In this document: piece by piece, positions 24,953 to 35,149 of the stretch | How positions within the stretch are numbered: the first letter of the stretch is position 1 | How the letters are laid out: each line of letters begins with the position of its first letter | Origin: Rhodobacteraceae bacterium HLUCCA08 | GTDB taxonomy: Bacteria; Pseudomonadota; Alphaproteobacteria; Rhodobacterales; Rhodobacteraceae | Length of the DNA: 64,000 nt | Direction of reading: 5' to 3' | NCBI GenBank assembly: GCA_001314655.1 | Contig: LJSF01000006.1 | Span: 105,054-169,053 of the forward strand | Notes under the pieces: generated by a model | What the model was told of the DNA's origin: nothing | Seen by the model: the letters and a program-made list of their open reading frames with translations, nothing else | Database searches by the model: none | Made by a program: the position numbers and the translations under genes

Positions 24953-26388
24953 TGTTCATCGGCCTCGACCTCGGCACGTCCGGCATCAAGGCGGTCCTGA
25001 TCGACGACGCCCAGGCCCTGCTGGCCGAGGCGACGGCGCCGCTGTCCGTCTCGCGCCCTCATGACGGCTGGTCGGAACAGGATCCGGCCGATTGGCTGAC
25101 CGCCTGCGACGCGGCGATGCGGGCGCTGGGGGCGCAGGCCGATCTGGGCGCGGTGCGCGGCATCGGGTTGTCGGGGCAGATGCATGGCGCGACGCTGCTG
25201 GATGCGGCCGACGCGGCCCTGCGGCCCTGTATCCTGTGGAACGACACAAGGTCAGCCAAGGAGGCCGCCGCGCTCGACGCCGATCCGGAGTTTCGCAGCG
25301 TCACCGGCAATATCGTCTTTCCCGGCTTCACCGCGCCGAAACTGGTCTGGGTCGCGCGGCACGAGCCCGACATCTTCGCCCGGGTCGCCAAGGTCCTGCT
25401 GCCCAAGGATTTCCTGCGCCTGCACCTGACCGGGGATCACGTGGGCGAGATGTCGGACAGCGCCGGCACCGCCTGGTTCGACACCGGCGCGCGGGACTGG
25501 TCCGACAGCCTGCTGGCCAAGACCGGCCTCAGGCGCGCCCACATGCCGCGGCTGGTCGAGGGCTCCGCGGTGTCGGGCATTCTGCGCAACGCTCTGGCCG
25601 CCGATTGGGGCCTGCCCGAGGGGGTCGTGGTCGCCGGCGGCGGCGGCGACAATGCCGCCAGCGCCGTGGGCGTGGGCGTGGTCGAGGCCGGGACGGCCTT
25701 TGTCAGCCTCGGAACCTCGGGGGTGCTCTTCGCGGCCTCGGACGCCTATCAGCCGGACCCGGCCAGTGCCGTGCACACCTTCTGCCACGCCCTGCCCGGG
25801 CGCTGGCACCAGATGGGCGTGATCCTGGCCGCGACCGATGCGCTGAACTGGCTGGCGCGCACCCTGGGCGCCGAAGCGGCGGCGCTGACTGCAGATCTGG
25901 GCCCGCTGCAGGCGCCCGGCCGGCCGCTGTTCCTGCCCTATCTGGGCGGCGAACGGACGCCGCATAACGATGCCCATATCCGCGCGCAGCTGCTGCACCT
26001 CGATCACGCCACCGACCGCGCCGCCCTGACCCGCGCGGTGCTGGAGGGCGTGACCCATGCCTTCCGCGACAGTTTCGACGCGCTGACCGGCACCGGTACA
26101 AGGATCGAGCGGCTGATCGGCGTCGGCGGCGGATCGAAATCCGACACCTGGGTCCAGGCCATCGCCACATCGCTGGGCCTGCCGGTGGAATTGCCCGAGG
26201 CCGGCGATTACGGGGGCGCCTTCGGCGCGGCCCGGCTGGGGCTGATGGCCGCGACCGGTGCGGGCGCCGAAATCGCCGCCCCGCCGCCCATCGCCCGGGT
26301 GATCGAACCGGTGACGGCGCTGCACGGCGCCTTCATCGAGGCCCATGCCCGCTACCGCGCCGCCTATACGGCGCTCAAGACCCTGTGA
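24952..26388 (+). CDS. xylB: Xylulokinase
   Basis: 478 residues, FGGY sugar-kinase family. The N-terminal phosphate loop [15 protein letters not shown], substrate stretch [13 protein letters not shown] with catalytic DNAAS later ([12 protein letters not shown]), [10 protein letters not shown] and the C-terminal [11 protein letters not shown] all fit XylB. Phosphorylates D-xylulose to D-xylulose 5-phosphate. Begins on the last base of the xylG stop; followed after 17 bases by xylA. Confidence 0.95.
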   Translation: MFIGLDLGTSGIKAVLIDDAQALLAEATAPLSVSRPHDGWSEQDPADWLTACDAAMRALGAQADLGAVRGIGLSGQMHGATLLDAADAALRPCILWNDTRSAKEAAALDADPEFRSVTGNIVFPGFTAPKLVWVARHEPDIFARVAKVLLPKDFLRLHLTGDHVGEMSDSAGTAWFDTGARDWSDSLLAKTGLRRAHMPRLVEGSAVSGILRNALAADWGLPEGVVVAGGGGDNAASAVGVGVVEAGTAFVSLGTSGVLFAASDAYQPDPASAVHTFCHALPGRWHQMGVILAATDALNWLARTLGAEAAALTADLGPLQAPGRPLFLPYLGGERTPHNDAHIRAQLLHLDHATDRAALTRAVLEGVTHAFRDSFDALTGTGTRIERLIGVGGGSKSDTWVQAIATSLGLPVELPEAGDYGGAFGAARLGLMAATGAGAEIAAPPPIARVIEPVTALHGAFIEAHARYRAAYTALKTL

Positions 26389-26405
26389 CAGAAAGGACGC
26401 CCCCC

Positions 26406-27704
26406 ATGACGACCGGATTCTTCGGCGACATTCCGACCATCCGCTACGAAGGCCCGGACACCGACAACGCGTTCGCCTATCGCCATTACGACCCCGACGC
26501 GGTCGTGCTGGGCAAGCGGCTGGAGGATCACCTGCGCTTTGCCGTCGCCTATTGGCACAGTTTCGCCTGGGAAGGCGGCGACCCGTTCGGCGGGCGCACC
26601 TTCGAACGGCCCTGGTATCCGCAGGACGACATGAAGATGGCCAAGCTGAAGGCCGATGTCGCCTTCGAGATGTTCGCCCTTCTCGGCCAGCCGTTCTTCT
26701 GCTTTCACGACGCCGATGTGCGCCCCGAAGGCGCGACCTTCGCCGAAAGCCGCGCCCGGCTGGAGGAGATCACCGATTATTTCGGCCAGAAGATGGAGGA
26801 CACCGGCACCGGGCTGCTTTGGGGCACCGCCAACCTGTTTTCCAACCGCCGCTTCATGTCCGGCGCGGCGACCAACCCGGATCCCGAGGTCTATGCCTAT
26901 GCCGCCGCCACGGTGAAATCCTGCCTCGACGCGACGCAGAAGCTGGGCGGGCAGAATTACGTCCTGTGGGGCGGGCGCGAAGGCTACGAAACCCTGCTGA
27001 ACACCGACCTGCGCCGCGAACGCGACCAGTTCGGCCGCTTTCTGGCCATGGTCTGCGACTATGCCGACAAGATCGGGTTCACCGGCGCGATCCTGATCGA
27101 ACCCAAGCCGCAGGAACCGACCAAGCACCAGTATGATTACGACGTGGCCACGGTCCATGGCATGCTCCAGGAGTTCGGGCTGGAGGATCGGGTCAAGGTC
27201 AATATCGAACAGGGCCACGCGATCCTGGCCGGGCACAGCTTCGAACATGAACTGGCGCTGGCCGCGTCGCTGGGCATCTTCGGGTCGATCGACATGAACC
27301 GCAACGATTACCAGTCGGGCTGGGACACCGACCAGTTTCCGAACAATGTCCCCGAAGTCGCGCTGGCCTATTACGAGGTGCTGCGCGCCGGCGGGTTCAC
27401 CACCGGCGGGACCAATTTCGACGCCAAGCTGCGGCGCCAGTCGCTGGACCCCGAGGATCTGATCCTGGCCCATGTCGGCGGCATGGATACCTGCGCCGCG
27501 GGGCTCAAGGCCGCGGCCCGGATGCTGGAGGACGGCAAGCTGGAAGCGGCCCGCGCGGCGCGCTATGCCGGCTGGAACGGCACCGACGTGCTGTCGTGCG
27601 ACCTCGAAACCCTCGCCGCCCGGGTCGAGGCGCAGGGCCTGGACCCGCAGCCGCGCTCGGGCCGGCAGGAACGGCTGGAAAACCTGGTGAACCGCTACCT
27701 CTGA
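26406..27704 (+). CDS. xylA: Xylose isomerase
   Basis: 432 residues, the class II (long) xylose isomerase converting D-xylose to D-xylulose with two divalent metals. Characteristic motifs are [28 protein letters not shown] with the active-site His-Asp, [32 protein letters not shown] and [19 protein letters not shown]. The ATG at 26406 gives the family N terminus. Last gene of the xyl operon; no clear terminator follows. Confidence 0.97.
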   Translation: MTTGFFGDIPTIRYEGPDTDNAFAYRHYDPDAVVLGKRLEDHLRFAVAYWHSFAWEGGDPFGGRTFERPWYPQDDMKMAKLKADVAFEMFALLGQPFFCFHDADVRPEGATFAESRARLEEITDYFGQKMEDTGTGLLWGTANLFSNRRFMSGAATNPDPEVYAYAAATVKSCLDATQKLGGQNYVLWGGREGYETLLNTDLRRERDQFGRFLAMVCDYADKIGFTGAILIEPKPQEPTKHQYDYDVATVHGMLQEFGLEDRVKVNIEQGHAILAGHSFEHELALAASLGIFGSIDMNRNDYQSGWDTDQFPNNVPEVALAYYEVLRAGGFTTGGTNFDAKLRRQSLDPEDLILAHVGGMDTCAAGLKAAARMLEDGKLEAARAARYAGWNGTDVLSCDLETLAARVEAQGLDPQPRSGRQERLENLVNRYL

Positions 27705-27805
27705 GGGTGGCAGGCCCGCCGCCCGGGTCGGAAATACCCGACTTTGTCCGAAGGGTGTTTGCGTGCAAGATCCGCCAAGGGTTTTTCCGACAACGAGGGT
27801 TCGAC

Positions 27806-28822
27806 ATGATGGATTTCAGCCTGGCCACGTCGTTTGCGATCATGCGCAAGACGATGCCGTTTCTTCTGTTCCGCATGGCGGTCTATTTCGGCATCGCCGT
27901 CGCCTATGTCCTGGCGACCGGCGCCGGGGCCGGCATCGGCTGGGGGGTCGGCGCCTTCGGCGACGAGGATTTCCGCGCCGGGGCCACGTTCTACGGCGCC
28001 CTGGGCGGGCTGGGGCTGACCGCCGGCGTGATCTATTTCCTGCGCGAATACATCCTTTACATCGTCAAGGCCGGCCATATCGCGGTGATGGTCGAATATC
28101 TCGACGGCAATACCGCGCTGCCCGAGGGCCGCGGCCAGATCGAACATGCCCGCAAGGTGGTCAGCGAACGTTTCGCCGAATCCTCGGTCCTGTTCGGCAT
28201 CGACCAGCTGGCCAAGGGGGTGATCAATGCGATCACCGGGCTGATCCAGGGCATCCTGAACTTTCTGCCGATCCCCGGCCTGAACAAGGTGATGGGCCTC
28301 GTCCGCGCCTATCTGCGCGTCGCCGTGGGGCTGGTCGACGAGGTGATCCTGGCCCATGCGATCCGCTCGCGCTCGGACAACCCGTGGCAAAGCGCCAAGG
28401 AGGCGCTGGTGCTTTATGGCCAGAACGGCGGGCCGATGCTCAAGAACGCGGCCTGGCTGACGCTGATCGTCTACGGCCTGTCGCTGGTGGTGTTCCTGGT
28501 GATGCTGGCCCCGGCGGCGCTGGTGGTCTGGCTGTTGCCGGGGGCCTGGTCGGCGGGCGGTTTCGTCTTTGCGTTGATCTTCGCCTGGGCGGTGAAGGTC
28601 GCGCTGATCGAACCTTTCGCCATCGCCTGCCTGCTGCAAGCCTTTTTCAAGGTGACCGACGGCCAGACCCCGAACCCCGAATGGGAGGCCAAGCTGGAGG
28701 GCGCCTCGAGCAAGTTCCGCCGCCTCGGTGAACGGGCGGTCGGCTGGGTGAGTGGCGGCCGGGCGGGCGCGGCCGGGCCGGACAGCCCGACCACCGGGCA
28801 AAGCCAACCCAGCCAGGGCTGA
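27806..28822 (+). CDS. Multi-pass membrane protein of unknown function
   Basis: 338 residues with about five hydrophobic segments (roughly 22-45, 62-80, 145-165, 235-262 and 265-295). A central charged region has NTALPEGRGQIEHARKVVSE. The tail is Gly/Ala/Pro/Ser-rich. I do not recognise a characterised family; similar proteins are annotated as hypothetical in Rhodobacterales. Amphipathic, non-polar repeats around residues 140-160 (GVINAITGLIQGILNFLPIP) may lie in the membrane plane. Not obviously linked to the xyl operon 101 bases upstream. Confidence 0.7.
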   Translation: MMDFSLATSFAIMRKTMPFLLFRMAVYFGIAVAYVLATGAGAGIGWGVGAFGDEDFRAGATFYGALGGLGLTAGVIYFLREYILYIVKAGHIAVMVEYLDGNTALPEGRGQIEHARKVVSERFAESSVLFGIDQLAKGVINAITGLIQGILNFLPIPGLNKVMGLVRAYLRVAVGLVDEVILAHAIRSRSDNPWQSAKEALVLYGQNGGPMLKNAAWLTLIVYGLSLVVFLVMLAPAALVVWLLPGAWSAGGFVFALIFAWAVKVALIEPFAIACLLQAFFKVTDGQTPNPEWEAKLEGASSKFRRLGERAVGWVSGGRAGAAGPDSPTTGQSQPSQG

Positions 28823-28828
28823 GAACCG

Positions 28829-29419
28829 CTACAGCAGCGGCACCTGCGGCGCGGCGTCGCGCGGCAGGGCACCGGTGACGCGCGGGTCGTCGAACACCTC
28901 GACCGAGCGGCGGAAGGGCACGAACCCCATCGCCCGGTAAAAGGGCAGCGCGGCGGGGCTGTCCAGCGTGCAGGTATGCAGCCACAGCCGGGTGACGCCG
29001 GGCGTGGCAAAGGCGGTCTGGATCGCGTGGAACATCAGCCAGCGCCCGATCCCCTGCCCCACCGCCTCGGGCACCAGGCCGAAATAGGCGATCGCGCACG
29101 CGCCTTGGGTGGCGAAATCCAGCTCCAGGATGCCCAGGTCGCCCTTTGGCCCTTGCGGCAGGAACAACCGCGTCGTCGGGGCATGCAGCCGCGCCGCCAG
29201 CGCCTCGGGCGTCAGCCGCAGCCGCGCGGCCCAAAGCCAGCCGGAGCCCACCGCGCGAAACAGCGCAAGGTAGCGGGCCGGGTCGATCCGGGCGACCTCG
29301 TCCAGCCTGACCGGCAGGTCGGGCACGGCGGCTTGCATCGGCGGCGCCGTCATTTCCAGATGCGTGACCACCGCTGCCAGCTTGCCCGGCGCGATGGGAT
29401 GATCGCCGTCCTGCAGCAT
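28829..29419 (-). CDS. GNAT-family N-acetyltransferase
   Basis: 196 residues from the ATG at 29419. The acetyl-CoA binding motif A is visible as EAVGQGIGRWLMFHAIQTAF (Q/R-x-x-G-x-G/A), preceded by AIAYFGLVP and followed by LHTCTLDSPAALPFYRAMGF. The substrate is unknown. It converges on the membrane protein with only 6 bases between stops. Confidence 0.88.
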   Translation of the reverse strand: MLQDGDHPIAPGKLAAVVTHLEMTAPPMQAAVPDLPVRLDEVARIDPARYLALFRAVGSGWLWAARLRLTPEALAARLHAPTTRLFLPQGPKGDLGILELDFATQGACAIAYFGLVPEAVGQGIGRWLMFHAIQTAFATPGVTRLWLHTCTLDSPAALPFYRAMGFVPFRRSVEVFDDPRVTGALPRDAAPQVPLL

Positions 29420-29594
29420 CGTCGTCCCCTGTCGCAACGGTCGGACGCTGCCATGCGGCCGGGCCGGGCGCAACGGTCACAGCCGCGCCTTTTTCACGGC
29501 TTTGCCACAATTCCGCCCGCAGGAAACGGTTCAATAACCAAGACAGGCAAGAATTGTTTCCGCAGCCACGCGGAACCCGAAGCAGGAGCGAAGC

Positions 29595-31187
29595 ATGCCG
29601 ATCGTGACGATGGCCGGGTCCGACGCCGTGGCGTCGATGAAGGCGAACCCGGAAGCGAAATGGCCCAGGCGCAGCGGCACCACCCGGGTCTTTCCGGTGG
29701 CCAAGCCTGCCTTCACACCCGCCTTTTCGCTGACCCCGGGCGAAACCGTCTTTACCATCGGGTCGTGCTTTGCCCGCAATGTCGAACGGGCGCTCAAGGC
29801 GCGCGGGTTCCGGTTGCCGGCGCTGGATGTTCTGGCCGCCGATCCGGACTTCGAAACCGTCGGCAGCCGGGTGCTGAACAATTACGGCGCGCCCTCGATC
29901 CTGAACGAGCTGCGCTGGGCCTTCGCCGAGGAGGGCGACATCGACGAGGCCGCGCTGTTCTACCAGCTGGGCCAGTCCTGGGTCGATCTGCACCTGCAGA
30001 ACACGATGAAACCCACGGACCTGGACACGCTGCGCCTGCGTCGGCGCGCGATCCGGCAGGCCTATCGCTCGATCGCCGGGTGCAACGCGGTGATCATCAC
30101 CCTGGGCCTGTCCGAGGTCTGGTTCGACAAGGCCACGGGCTATTACCTGAACATGGCGCCGCGCCGGGCGATGCTGCGGGCCGATCCCGACCGGTTCGAA
30201 CTGCATGTGCTGAGCTATGACGAAACCCGCGCCATGCTGTTCGAGGCGGTCGAGCTGATCCGCCGCCACGGGCGCCCGGGGATCCAGGTCCTGCTGACGG
30301 TCAGCCCGGTCCCGCTGACCGCGACCTATCGCGACCAGGACGTGATGGTGGCCAATTCCTATTCCAAATCGGTGCTGCGCGCCGCCGTCGAAGAGGTCGT
30401 TCAGGCCCATGATTTCGTGGGCTATTATCCCAGTTTCGAAAGCATCACCCTGAGCCCCCGCCCCGAGGTCTATGTCGAGGACGAGGTGCATGTGACCCAG
30501 GAGATCATCGACCTGAACATCGGCCGCATGGTCGCCGCCTATACCGGCGAGGACGAGGCCCTGACCGAGGATGCGGCGCTGTCGCAGCTGGAGACCTGGA
30601 TCAGCCGGCCGCGGCTGGGTTTCGAGAAACTTACCCAGAATATCGACCTGTGCCGCAACCCCGAGATCGCCACCGCGCTGGTCGAATGCGCCCTGGGCGT
30701 CGGCCGGCCCGATGTGGCCGAGGCGGCGCTGCCGCTGGCCGAGGATCCCAGCGGCATCCGCCGGGCGATGCTGCACCTGGCCGCCGAAGACCATGCCGCG
30801 GCCCTTGCCGCGCTCAAGGACAAGCCCGCCGAGGCGCGGCTTCTGGGCAAGTATTTCGCCCTGCGGATCCGCGCCAATGCCGCCCTGGGCCGGTTCGCCC
30901 ATGCCTCGGTCGCGGCGCGCGACTGGGCGGCCGAGACACCGAATTCGCCGGCCCCCTACCGGATCCTGGCCGAGGCGCTGAACGCCGCCGACGACCCCGA
31001 CGGGGCCGCGGCCGCCTATGCCCGCGCCGTCAAGATCTCGGGCGGGGCGTCGGGCCTGGTGCTGGATTATGCCGAGTTCCTGCTGGCCCGGGGCCAGGCC
31101 GACAGGGCCCGCGACCAGGTGGCGGAACTGCGCGCCGGGTCGGACCGCGACGAACGGCGGCGCCAGCGCCTGCTGCAGGCCTGCTGA
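29595..31187 (+). CDS. GSCFA-domain protein with C-terminal helical repeats
   Basis: 530 residues. The GSCFA family motif itself is present (TIGSCFARNVERALKARGF) at about residues 54-73. It continues with VLNNYGAPSILNELRW, ITLGLSEVWFD and VSPVPLTATYRDQDV, as in SGNH-hydrolase-like GSCFA domains. The last about 180 residues are alanine-rich helical pairs resembling TPR units (DHAAALAALKDKPAEARLLG). GSCFA proteins are often found near polysaccharide or capsule genes; no such neighbours are seen here. Function unknown. Confidence 0.88.
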   Translation: MPIVTMAGSDAVASMKANPEAKWPRRSGTTRVFPVAKPAFTPAFSLTPGETVFTIGSCFARNVERALKARGFRLPALDVLAADPDFETVGSRVLNNYGAPSILNELRWAFAEEGDIDEAALFYQLGQSWVDLHLQNTMKPTDLDTLRLRRRAIRQAYRSIAGCNAVIITLGLSEVWFDKATGYYLNMAPRRAMLRADPDRFELHVLSYDETRAMLFEAVELIRRHGRPGIQVLLTVSPVPLTATYRDQDVMVANSYSKSVLRAAVEEVVQAHDFVGYYPSFESITLSPRPEVYVEDEVHVTQEIIDLNIGRMVAAYTGEDEALTEDAALSQLETWISRPRLGFEKLTQNIDLCRNPEIATALVECALGVGRPDVAEAALPLAEDPSGIRRAMLHLAAEDHAAALAALKDKPAEARLLGKYFALRIRANAALGRFAHASVAARDWAAETPNSPAPYRILAEALNAADDPDGAAAAYARAVKISGGASGLVLDYAEFLLARGQADRARDQVAELRAGSDRDERRRQRLLQAC

Positions 31188-31206
31188 CGCCGCCCGACGC
31201 CCGCGC

Positions 31207-31944
31207 CTATTGGCGCGTCAGAAGCGTGCCGTCCTCGAGGTCGCGCAGGGTGTTCTGGTCGACCACCTCGACCCGCCAGGTTTCGTTGAACACCTCCGAT
31301 TGCGGCATCCCGTCGGGGCCGATCGCATAGATGACCCCGGTAAAGGCGACCGAGATCGTGTCGTTCGGCCCGGGATTGGCCCGCCAGCTGCCGTTGCCCT
31401 CGACATTGACATTGCCTTGCTGGCTGCTGAAGCTGCCCTGCATCGTGTAGCTGCCGCCGGCGTCGAAGCTGACCCAAAGCTGTCCGCTGAGCCCGGACGT
31501 CGGGTCGGAGCCTTCGGTGAACCAGTCGCCCGCGATCAGAGCGGCCGGGTCCTGCTGCGGTTCGGGCTGCGGAGACGGCGACGGCCCCGGCGCCGGCCCG
31601 ATCAGGCCGGCCAGGTCCTCGACCTCGGCCGCCGGGGCCCAGTCGGCCATGCCGTCCTGCCAGACCAGGGTCTGGCCGGTCAGCGTCCCGTCGGCGACCT
31701 TGGCGGTCAGCTGCGCCCGGTCATAGGGGCCGCCCGGATTGCCGTCCTCGTCCAGGAAGACCGCCAGTTGCGGCAGCGGCGGCGGGGTCGGCGCGGGGTC
31801 GTCATCGGCCGGCAGGGGCGGCGGCGTGGCGGTGTCGTCGACCGGCACCGGCGGCGGGGTGCTCTGGGCCGCCAGCATCGGCGGGACCAGCGCCAGGACC
31901 AGCGCGGCAAGCGCCGCCCGGGCCAGCATGGAAAGGGTCTGCAT
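31207..31944 (-). CDS. Exported protein with GYF_2 domain
   Basis: 245 residues from the ATG at 31944, with CAGGAGGA before it. A signal peptide (MQTLSMLARAALAALVLALV and on) is followed by a Pro/Asp-rich linker. Then comes a GYF_2 (DUF4339) domain at about 60-115 (GGPYDRAQLTAKVADG, TLVWQDGMADWAPAAE) and a beta-rich C-terminal domain (QLWVSFDAGGSYTMQGSF) resembling lipocalin-like lipid or ligand binders. The neighbouring gene also carries a GYF_2 domain, so the pair may act together. Function unknown. Confidence 0.78.
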   Translation of the reverse strand: MQTLSMLARAALAALVLALVPPMLAAQSTPPPVPVDDTATPPPLPADDDPAPTPPPLPQLAVFLDEDGNPGGPYDRAQLTAKVADGTLTGQTLVWQDGMADWAPAAEVEDLAGLIGPAPGPSPSPQPEPQQDPAALIAGDWFTEGSDPTSGLSGQLWVSFDAGGSYTMQGSFSSQQGNVNVEGNGSWRANPGPNDTISVAFTGVIYAIGPDGMPQSEVFNETWRVEVVDQNTLRDLEDGTLLTRQ

Positions 31945-31977
31945 CGTCAATTCCTCCTGAAGGATAAGCGTCTCAAA

Positions 31978-33006
31978 TCAATCGGTTCCGTCGGGGACAA
32001 GCTCGGGCCAGTCTCGGGCCGGGCGCCAATCCTCGGCCCCGGTCGCCCAGACCAGGGTGTCGGGGCCGCGCCCGTCCTGCGCCAGGGCGGCGCGGATGTC
32101 CTGCAGGGTAAGCGGGCCGACCGGCATCTGGCCATCGGCGTAGAACCACTCGATCGCCGCGTCCCCGTCCAGCGCGGCCAGGTAATCGGCGGCGTCCTGT
32201 TCGCCGCGCTCGGCGGCGATCTCCAGCCAGATCATGCCTTCTTCGCGACCGCCCTCGACCGCGCCCTCGACCATGGCCTGGCCCAGCATGAAGGCGGCGA
32301 AACCGTCATCGGCGGTGGCGGCGCGTTCGAGGTAGTCCTTCGCCAGATCGAAATCCTGCGCCAGCCCGCCATCGCCATAGAGGTGACCCAGTCCGAGATA
32401 GCGCAGCGACCGGGGCTGGTCGGCCTCGGCCCCGATCCGCGCCCAGCGCATGCCCGCGGCGACGTCGGCGGGGCCGTATTGCCCGGTGATCAGGATCCAG
32501 GCCAGGTTGTCGGCCGCCACCGGCTGTCCGGCCTCGGCCGCCTCGGTATACAGCGCGATCGCCCGGTCGGTATCCTGCGCGACGCCGTCCCCGGTGGCAT
32601 AGGCCACGGCCAGGTCGTTCATCGCCTCGACATCGCCGGCCTCGGCCCGTGCGGTCAGCGCCGCGATGCTGTCGCCGGCGGGCATCGCCGCGGCTTCGGC
32701 CATCAGGACCGCGCCGTCGATGGTCAGGGTCAGGCCGTTCACGGTATCGATCACGATCTCGGTCGCTCCGCCGATCGGCACCGGGTTGCCGTTGACGCTG
32801 AGCGTGTCACCCGCGACCTCGACCCGGTGGCCGCCGCCTTCGAAAACGCCCCCGTCGGCAGAGGGAGAGATCGTGCTGGCGCCCTGGCTGAGCAGGGTGA
32901 TGGTGCGATCGCCGATCGTCACGGATTGGCTGGATTGCGCCAGCGCGGCGCCGGAGAGGCCAAGCGCCAGGCACAACGAAAGGGGTTTGAGCGGAAGACG
33001 GATCAT
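31978..33006 (-). CDS. Exported Sel1-repeat protein with C-terminal GYF_2 domain
   Basis: 342 residues. A signal peptide ([24 protein letters not shown]) is followed by a beta-rich stretch (30-95), then Sel1-like TPR repeats (about 105-270, e.g. [18 protein letters not shown] and [19 protein letters not shown]). The C-terminal GYF_2 domain has [18 protein letters not shown] and [15 protein letters not shown]. Sel1 repeats bind other proteins. It lies 33 bases upstream of the other GYF_2 gene on the same strand, probably co-transcribed. Confidence 0.82.
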   Translation of the reverse strand: MIRLPLKPLSLCLALGLSGAALAQSSQSVTIGDRTITLLSQGASTISPSADGGVFEGGGHRVEVAGDTLSVNGNPVPIGGATEIVIDTVNGLTLTIDGAVLMAEAAAMPAGDSIAALTARAEAGDVEAMNDLAVAYATGDGVAQDTDRAIALYTEAAEAGQPVAADNLAWILITGQYGPADVAAGMRWARIGAEADQPRSLRYLGLGHLYGDGGLAQDFDLAKDYLERAATADDGFAAFMLGQAMVEGAVEGGREEGMIWLEIAAERGEQDAADYLAALDGDAAIEWFYADGQMPVGPLTLQDIRAALAQDGRGPDTLVWATGAEDWRPARDWPELVPDGTD

Positions 33007-33149
33007 GAAAAGACCTTTCCTGAATGCGGGACGCGAAAATGCGGGACAACAATCGGACATGCCGCCGGGACGGGCGGCTTTGAAACGAATCGAATTGACC
33101 CCGAGTGTAGCCGCCGCTCCGCACTTGGCAAAATCGCAACCGCCGGTGC

Positions 33150-33178
33150 TTGGCCGGGGCCCGCCAAACCCGTATAGA
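33150..33178 (+). promoter_or_regulatory. Candidate sigma-70 promoter of hisB
   Basis: TTGGCC (33150-33155) and TATAGA (33173-33178) with an ideal 17-bp spacer, giving a start about 25 bases before the hisB ATG at 33209. It is the best-scoring promoter by eye in this gap. Confidence 0.55.
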
Positions 33179-33208
33179 CCGCGTCGGGCCGGACAAGGGA
33201 CAACGACC

Positions 33209-33796
33209 ATGCGCAAGGCGAAGATCAGCCGCAAGACCGCCGAGACCGAGATCAGCGTCGAGATCGACCTGGACGGGACCGGCGCCTATGACATCGCCAC
33301 CGGCGTGGGGTTCTTCGACCACATGCTGGACCAGCTGTCGCGGCATTCGCTGATCGACATGAAGGTGCGCTGTGCGGGCGACACCCATATCGACGACCAC
33401 CACAGCGTCGAGGATGTGGGCATCGCTCTGGGCCAGGCCCTGGCGCAGGCGCTGGGCGACAAGCGCGGCATCCGCCGCTACGGCGAATGCGTGCTGCCGA
33501 TGGATGACGCCCAGGTGGCCTGCGCGCTGGACCTGTCGGGGCGGCCTTATCTGGTGTGGAACATCGACGTGCCGACGGCGAAAATCGGGGCCTTCGATAC
33601 CGAACTGGTGCGCGAATTCTTCCAGGCCCTGGCGACCCATGGCGGGATCACCCTGCATCTGGACCAGCGCCACGGGATCAACAGCCACCACATTGCCGAG
33701 GCCGCCTTCAAGGCCGTCGCCCGCGCGCTGCGCCTGGCGGTCGAGGTCGACCCGCGCAAGGCGGATGCGATCCCCTCGACCAAGGGCGCGCTGTAG
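33209..33796 (+). CDS. hisB: Imidazoleglycerol-phosphate dehydratase
   Basis: 195 residues, the monofunctional form. Histidine pathway step from imidazoleglycerol phosphate to imidazoleacetol phosphate. Both manganese-binding signatures are present: [19 protein letters not shown] and [20 protein letters not shown]. The [13 protein letters not shown] motif is also seen. First gene of hisB-hisH-(ATP pyrophosphatase)-hisA-hisF-hisE on the plus strand. Confidence 0.97.
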   Translation: MRKAKISRKTAETEISVEIDLDGTGAYDIATGVGFFDHMLDQLSRHSLIDMKVRCAGDTHIDDHHSVEDVGIALGQALAQALGDKRGIRRYGECVLPMDDAQVACALDLSGRPYLVWNIDVPTAKIGAFDTELVREFFQALATHGGITLHLDQRHGINSHHIAEAAFKAVARALRLAVEVDPRKADAIPSTKGAL

Positions 33797-33845
33797 CGGC
33801 GGGGCAAGGCTTGACGCCGCCCGGCTTTCGCGGCAGGTCGCGGGC

Positions 33846-34484
33846 ATGGCGACGGTTCTGATCGATTACGACAGCGGCAACCTGCATTCGGCGCGCAAGG
33901 CGTTCGAACGCATGGCGGCCGAGACCGGGGCGGGCGAGGTCATCGTGACCTCTTTGCCCGACACGGTCGCGCGGGCCGACCGGATCGTGCTGCCCGGCGA
34001 TGGCGCCTTTCCCCATTGCCGGGCCGAATTGTTCGGGATTTCCGGCCTGGCCGAGGCGATGATCGAGGCGGTCGACCGGCGCGGCGTGCCCTTTCTGGGG
34101 ATCTGCGTCGGGATGCAGCTGATGGCCGCGCGCGGCTTCGAATTCGCCGAAACCCCGGGCCTGGGCTGGATCGGCGGAGAGATCCGCAAGATCGCGCCCC
34201 GCGATGCGGCCCTGCCGGTCCCGCATATGGGCTGGAACGACCTGGTGATCGACGCTGTCCACCCGGTGCTGGCGGGGATCGACACCGGCGATCACGCCTA
34301 TTTCGTCCATTCCTACCAGATGGAGATGACCGAGCCCGCGCACCGGCTGGCCCATTGCGACTATGGCGGCGATGTCACCGCCATCGTCGGCACCGGCAAC
34401 CGGATCGGCACCCAGTTCCACCCCGAGAAAAGCCAGGCCGCCGGGCTGCGGCTGATCGCCAATTTCCTGACCTGGCGGCCGTGA
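33846..34484 (+). CDS. hisH: Imidazole glycerol phosphate synthase, glutaminase subunit
   Basis: 212 residues, class I glutamine amidotransferase. The nucleophile Cys87 sits in FLGICVGMQLMA; the rest of the triad is His192 and Glu194 in QFHPEKSQ. Releases ammonia from glutamine and channels it to HisF. The stop overlaps the GTG start of the next gene (GTGA). Confidence 0.97.
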   Translation: MATVLIDYDSGNLHSARKAFERMAAETGAGEVIVTSLPDTVARADRIVLPGDGAFPHCRAELFGISGLAEAMIEAVDRRGVPFLGICVGMQLMAARGFEFAETPGLGWIGGEIRKIAPRDAALPVPHMGWNDLVIDAVHPVLAGIDTGDHAYFVHSYQMEMTEPAHRLAHCDYGGDVTAIVGTGNRIGTQFHPEKSQAAGLRLIANFLTWRP

Positions 34485-35146
34485 CCGGGCGGGCCGTTCT
34501 CAGCTGGTCCTCGGGCAAGGATTGCGCCTGGGCGCTGCATGTCTGCCGGCGCGACGGGCTGGCCCGGATCGAGGCGCTGCTGACCACCGTGACCGAAGGG
34601 CTCGACCGGGTCGCGATGCATGGCACGCGGGTGGCGCTGCTGCGGGCCCAGGCCGCGGCGCTGGGGCTGGAGTTGATCGAGGTTCCCCTGCCCTTTCCCT
34701 GCACCAATGCCGACTACGAGGCGCGGATGGGCGCGGCCTGCGCCGCCCTGGTGGCGCGCGGCTTCGACACGATGGTCTTCGGCGACCTGTTGCTGGAGGA
34801 TGTCCGCGCCTATCGCGAGGCGCAGCTGGCCGGCACCGGGCTGGCCCCGCTGTTTCCGCTGTTCGGCGCCGATACCGCCGCGCTGGCGGCCCGGATGCTG
34901 GAGGGCGGGATCGAGGCCCGCATCGTCACCTGCGACCCGACCCGGGTGCCGCAGGACCTGGCCGGGCGGCGCTGGGACGCGGCGCTGATCGCCGATCTGC
35001 CGCCGGGGGTGGATCCCTGCGGCGAGAACGGCGAATTTCACACCTGCGTCACCAACGCCCCCGGCTTTGATGCCCCGATCGCGGTCACGCCCGGCGACGT
35101 TGTGGTCCGCGACGGCTTTGCCTATGCGGACATGATCCCGGCCTGA
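34481..35146 (+). CDS. ATP-pyrophosphatase (diphthine-ammonia ligase-like, MJ0570 family)
   Basis: 221 residues from a GTG at 34481 overlapping the hisH stop by four bases. The N-terminal PP-loop SWSSGKDCAWALHV is the ATP-binding signature, and GENGEFHTCV near the C terminus is the motif conserved in the MJ0570/diphthamide-synthase (Dph6-like) family. In eukaryotes and archaea this domain amidates diphthine on EF2. Bacteria have no diphthamide, so the bacterial substrate is unknown. The tight coupling to hisH is notable. Confidence 0.85.
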   Translation: MTGRAVLSWSSGKDCAWALHVCRRDGLARIEALLTTVTEGLDRVAMHGTRVALLRAQAAALGLELIEVPLPFPCTNADYEARMGAACAALVARGFDTMVFGDLLLEDVRAYREAQLAGTGLAPLFPLFGADTAALAARMLEGGIEARIVTCDPTRVPQDLAGRRWDAALIADLPPGVDPCGENGEFHTCVTNAPGFDAPIAVTPGDVVVRDGFAYADMIPA

Positions 35147-35149
35147 GCC

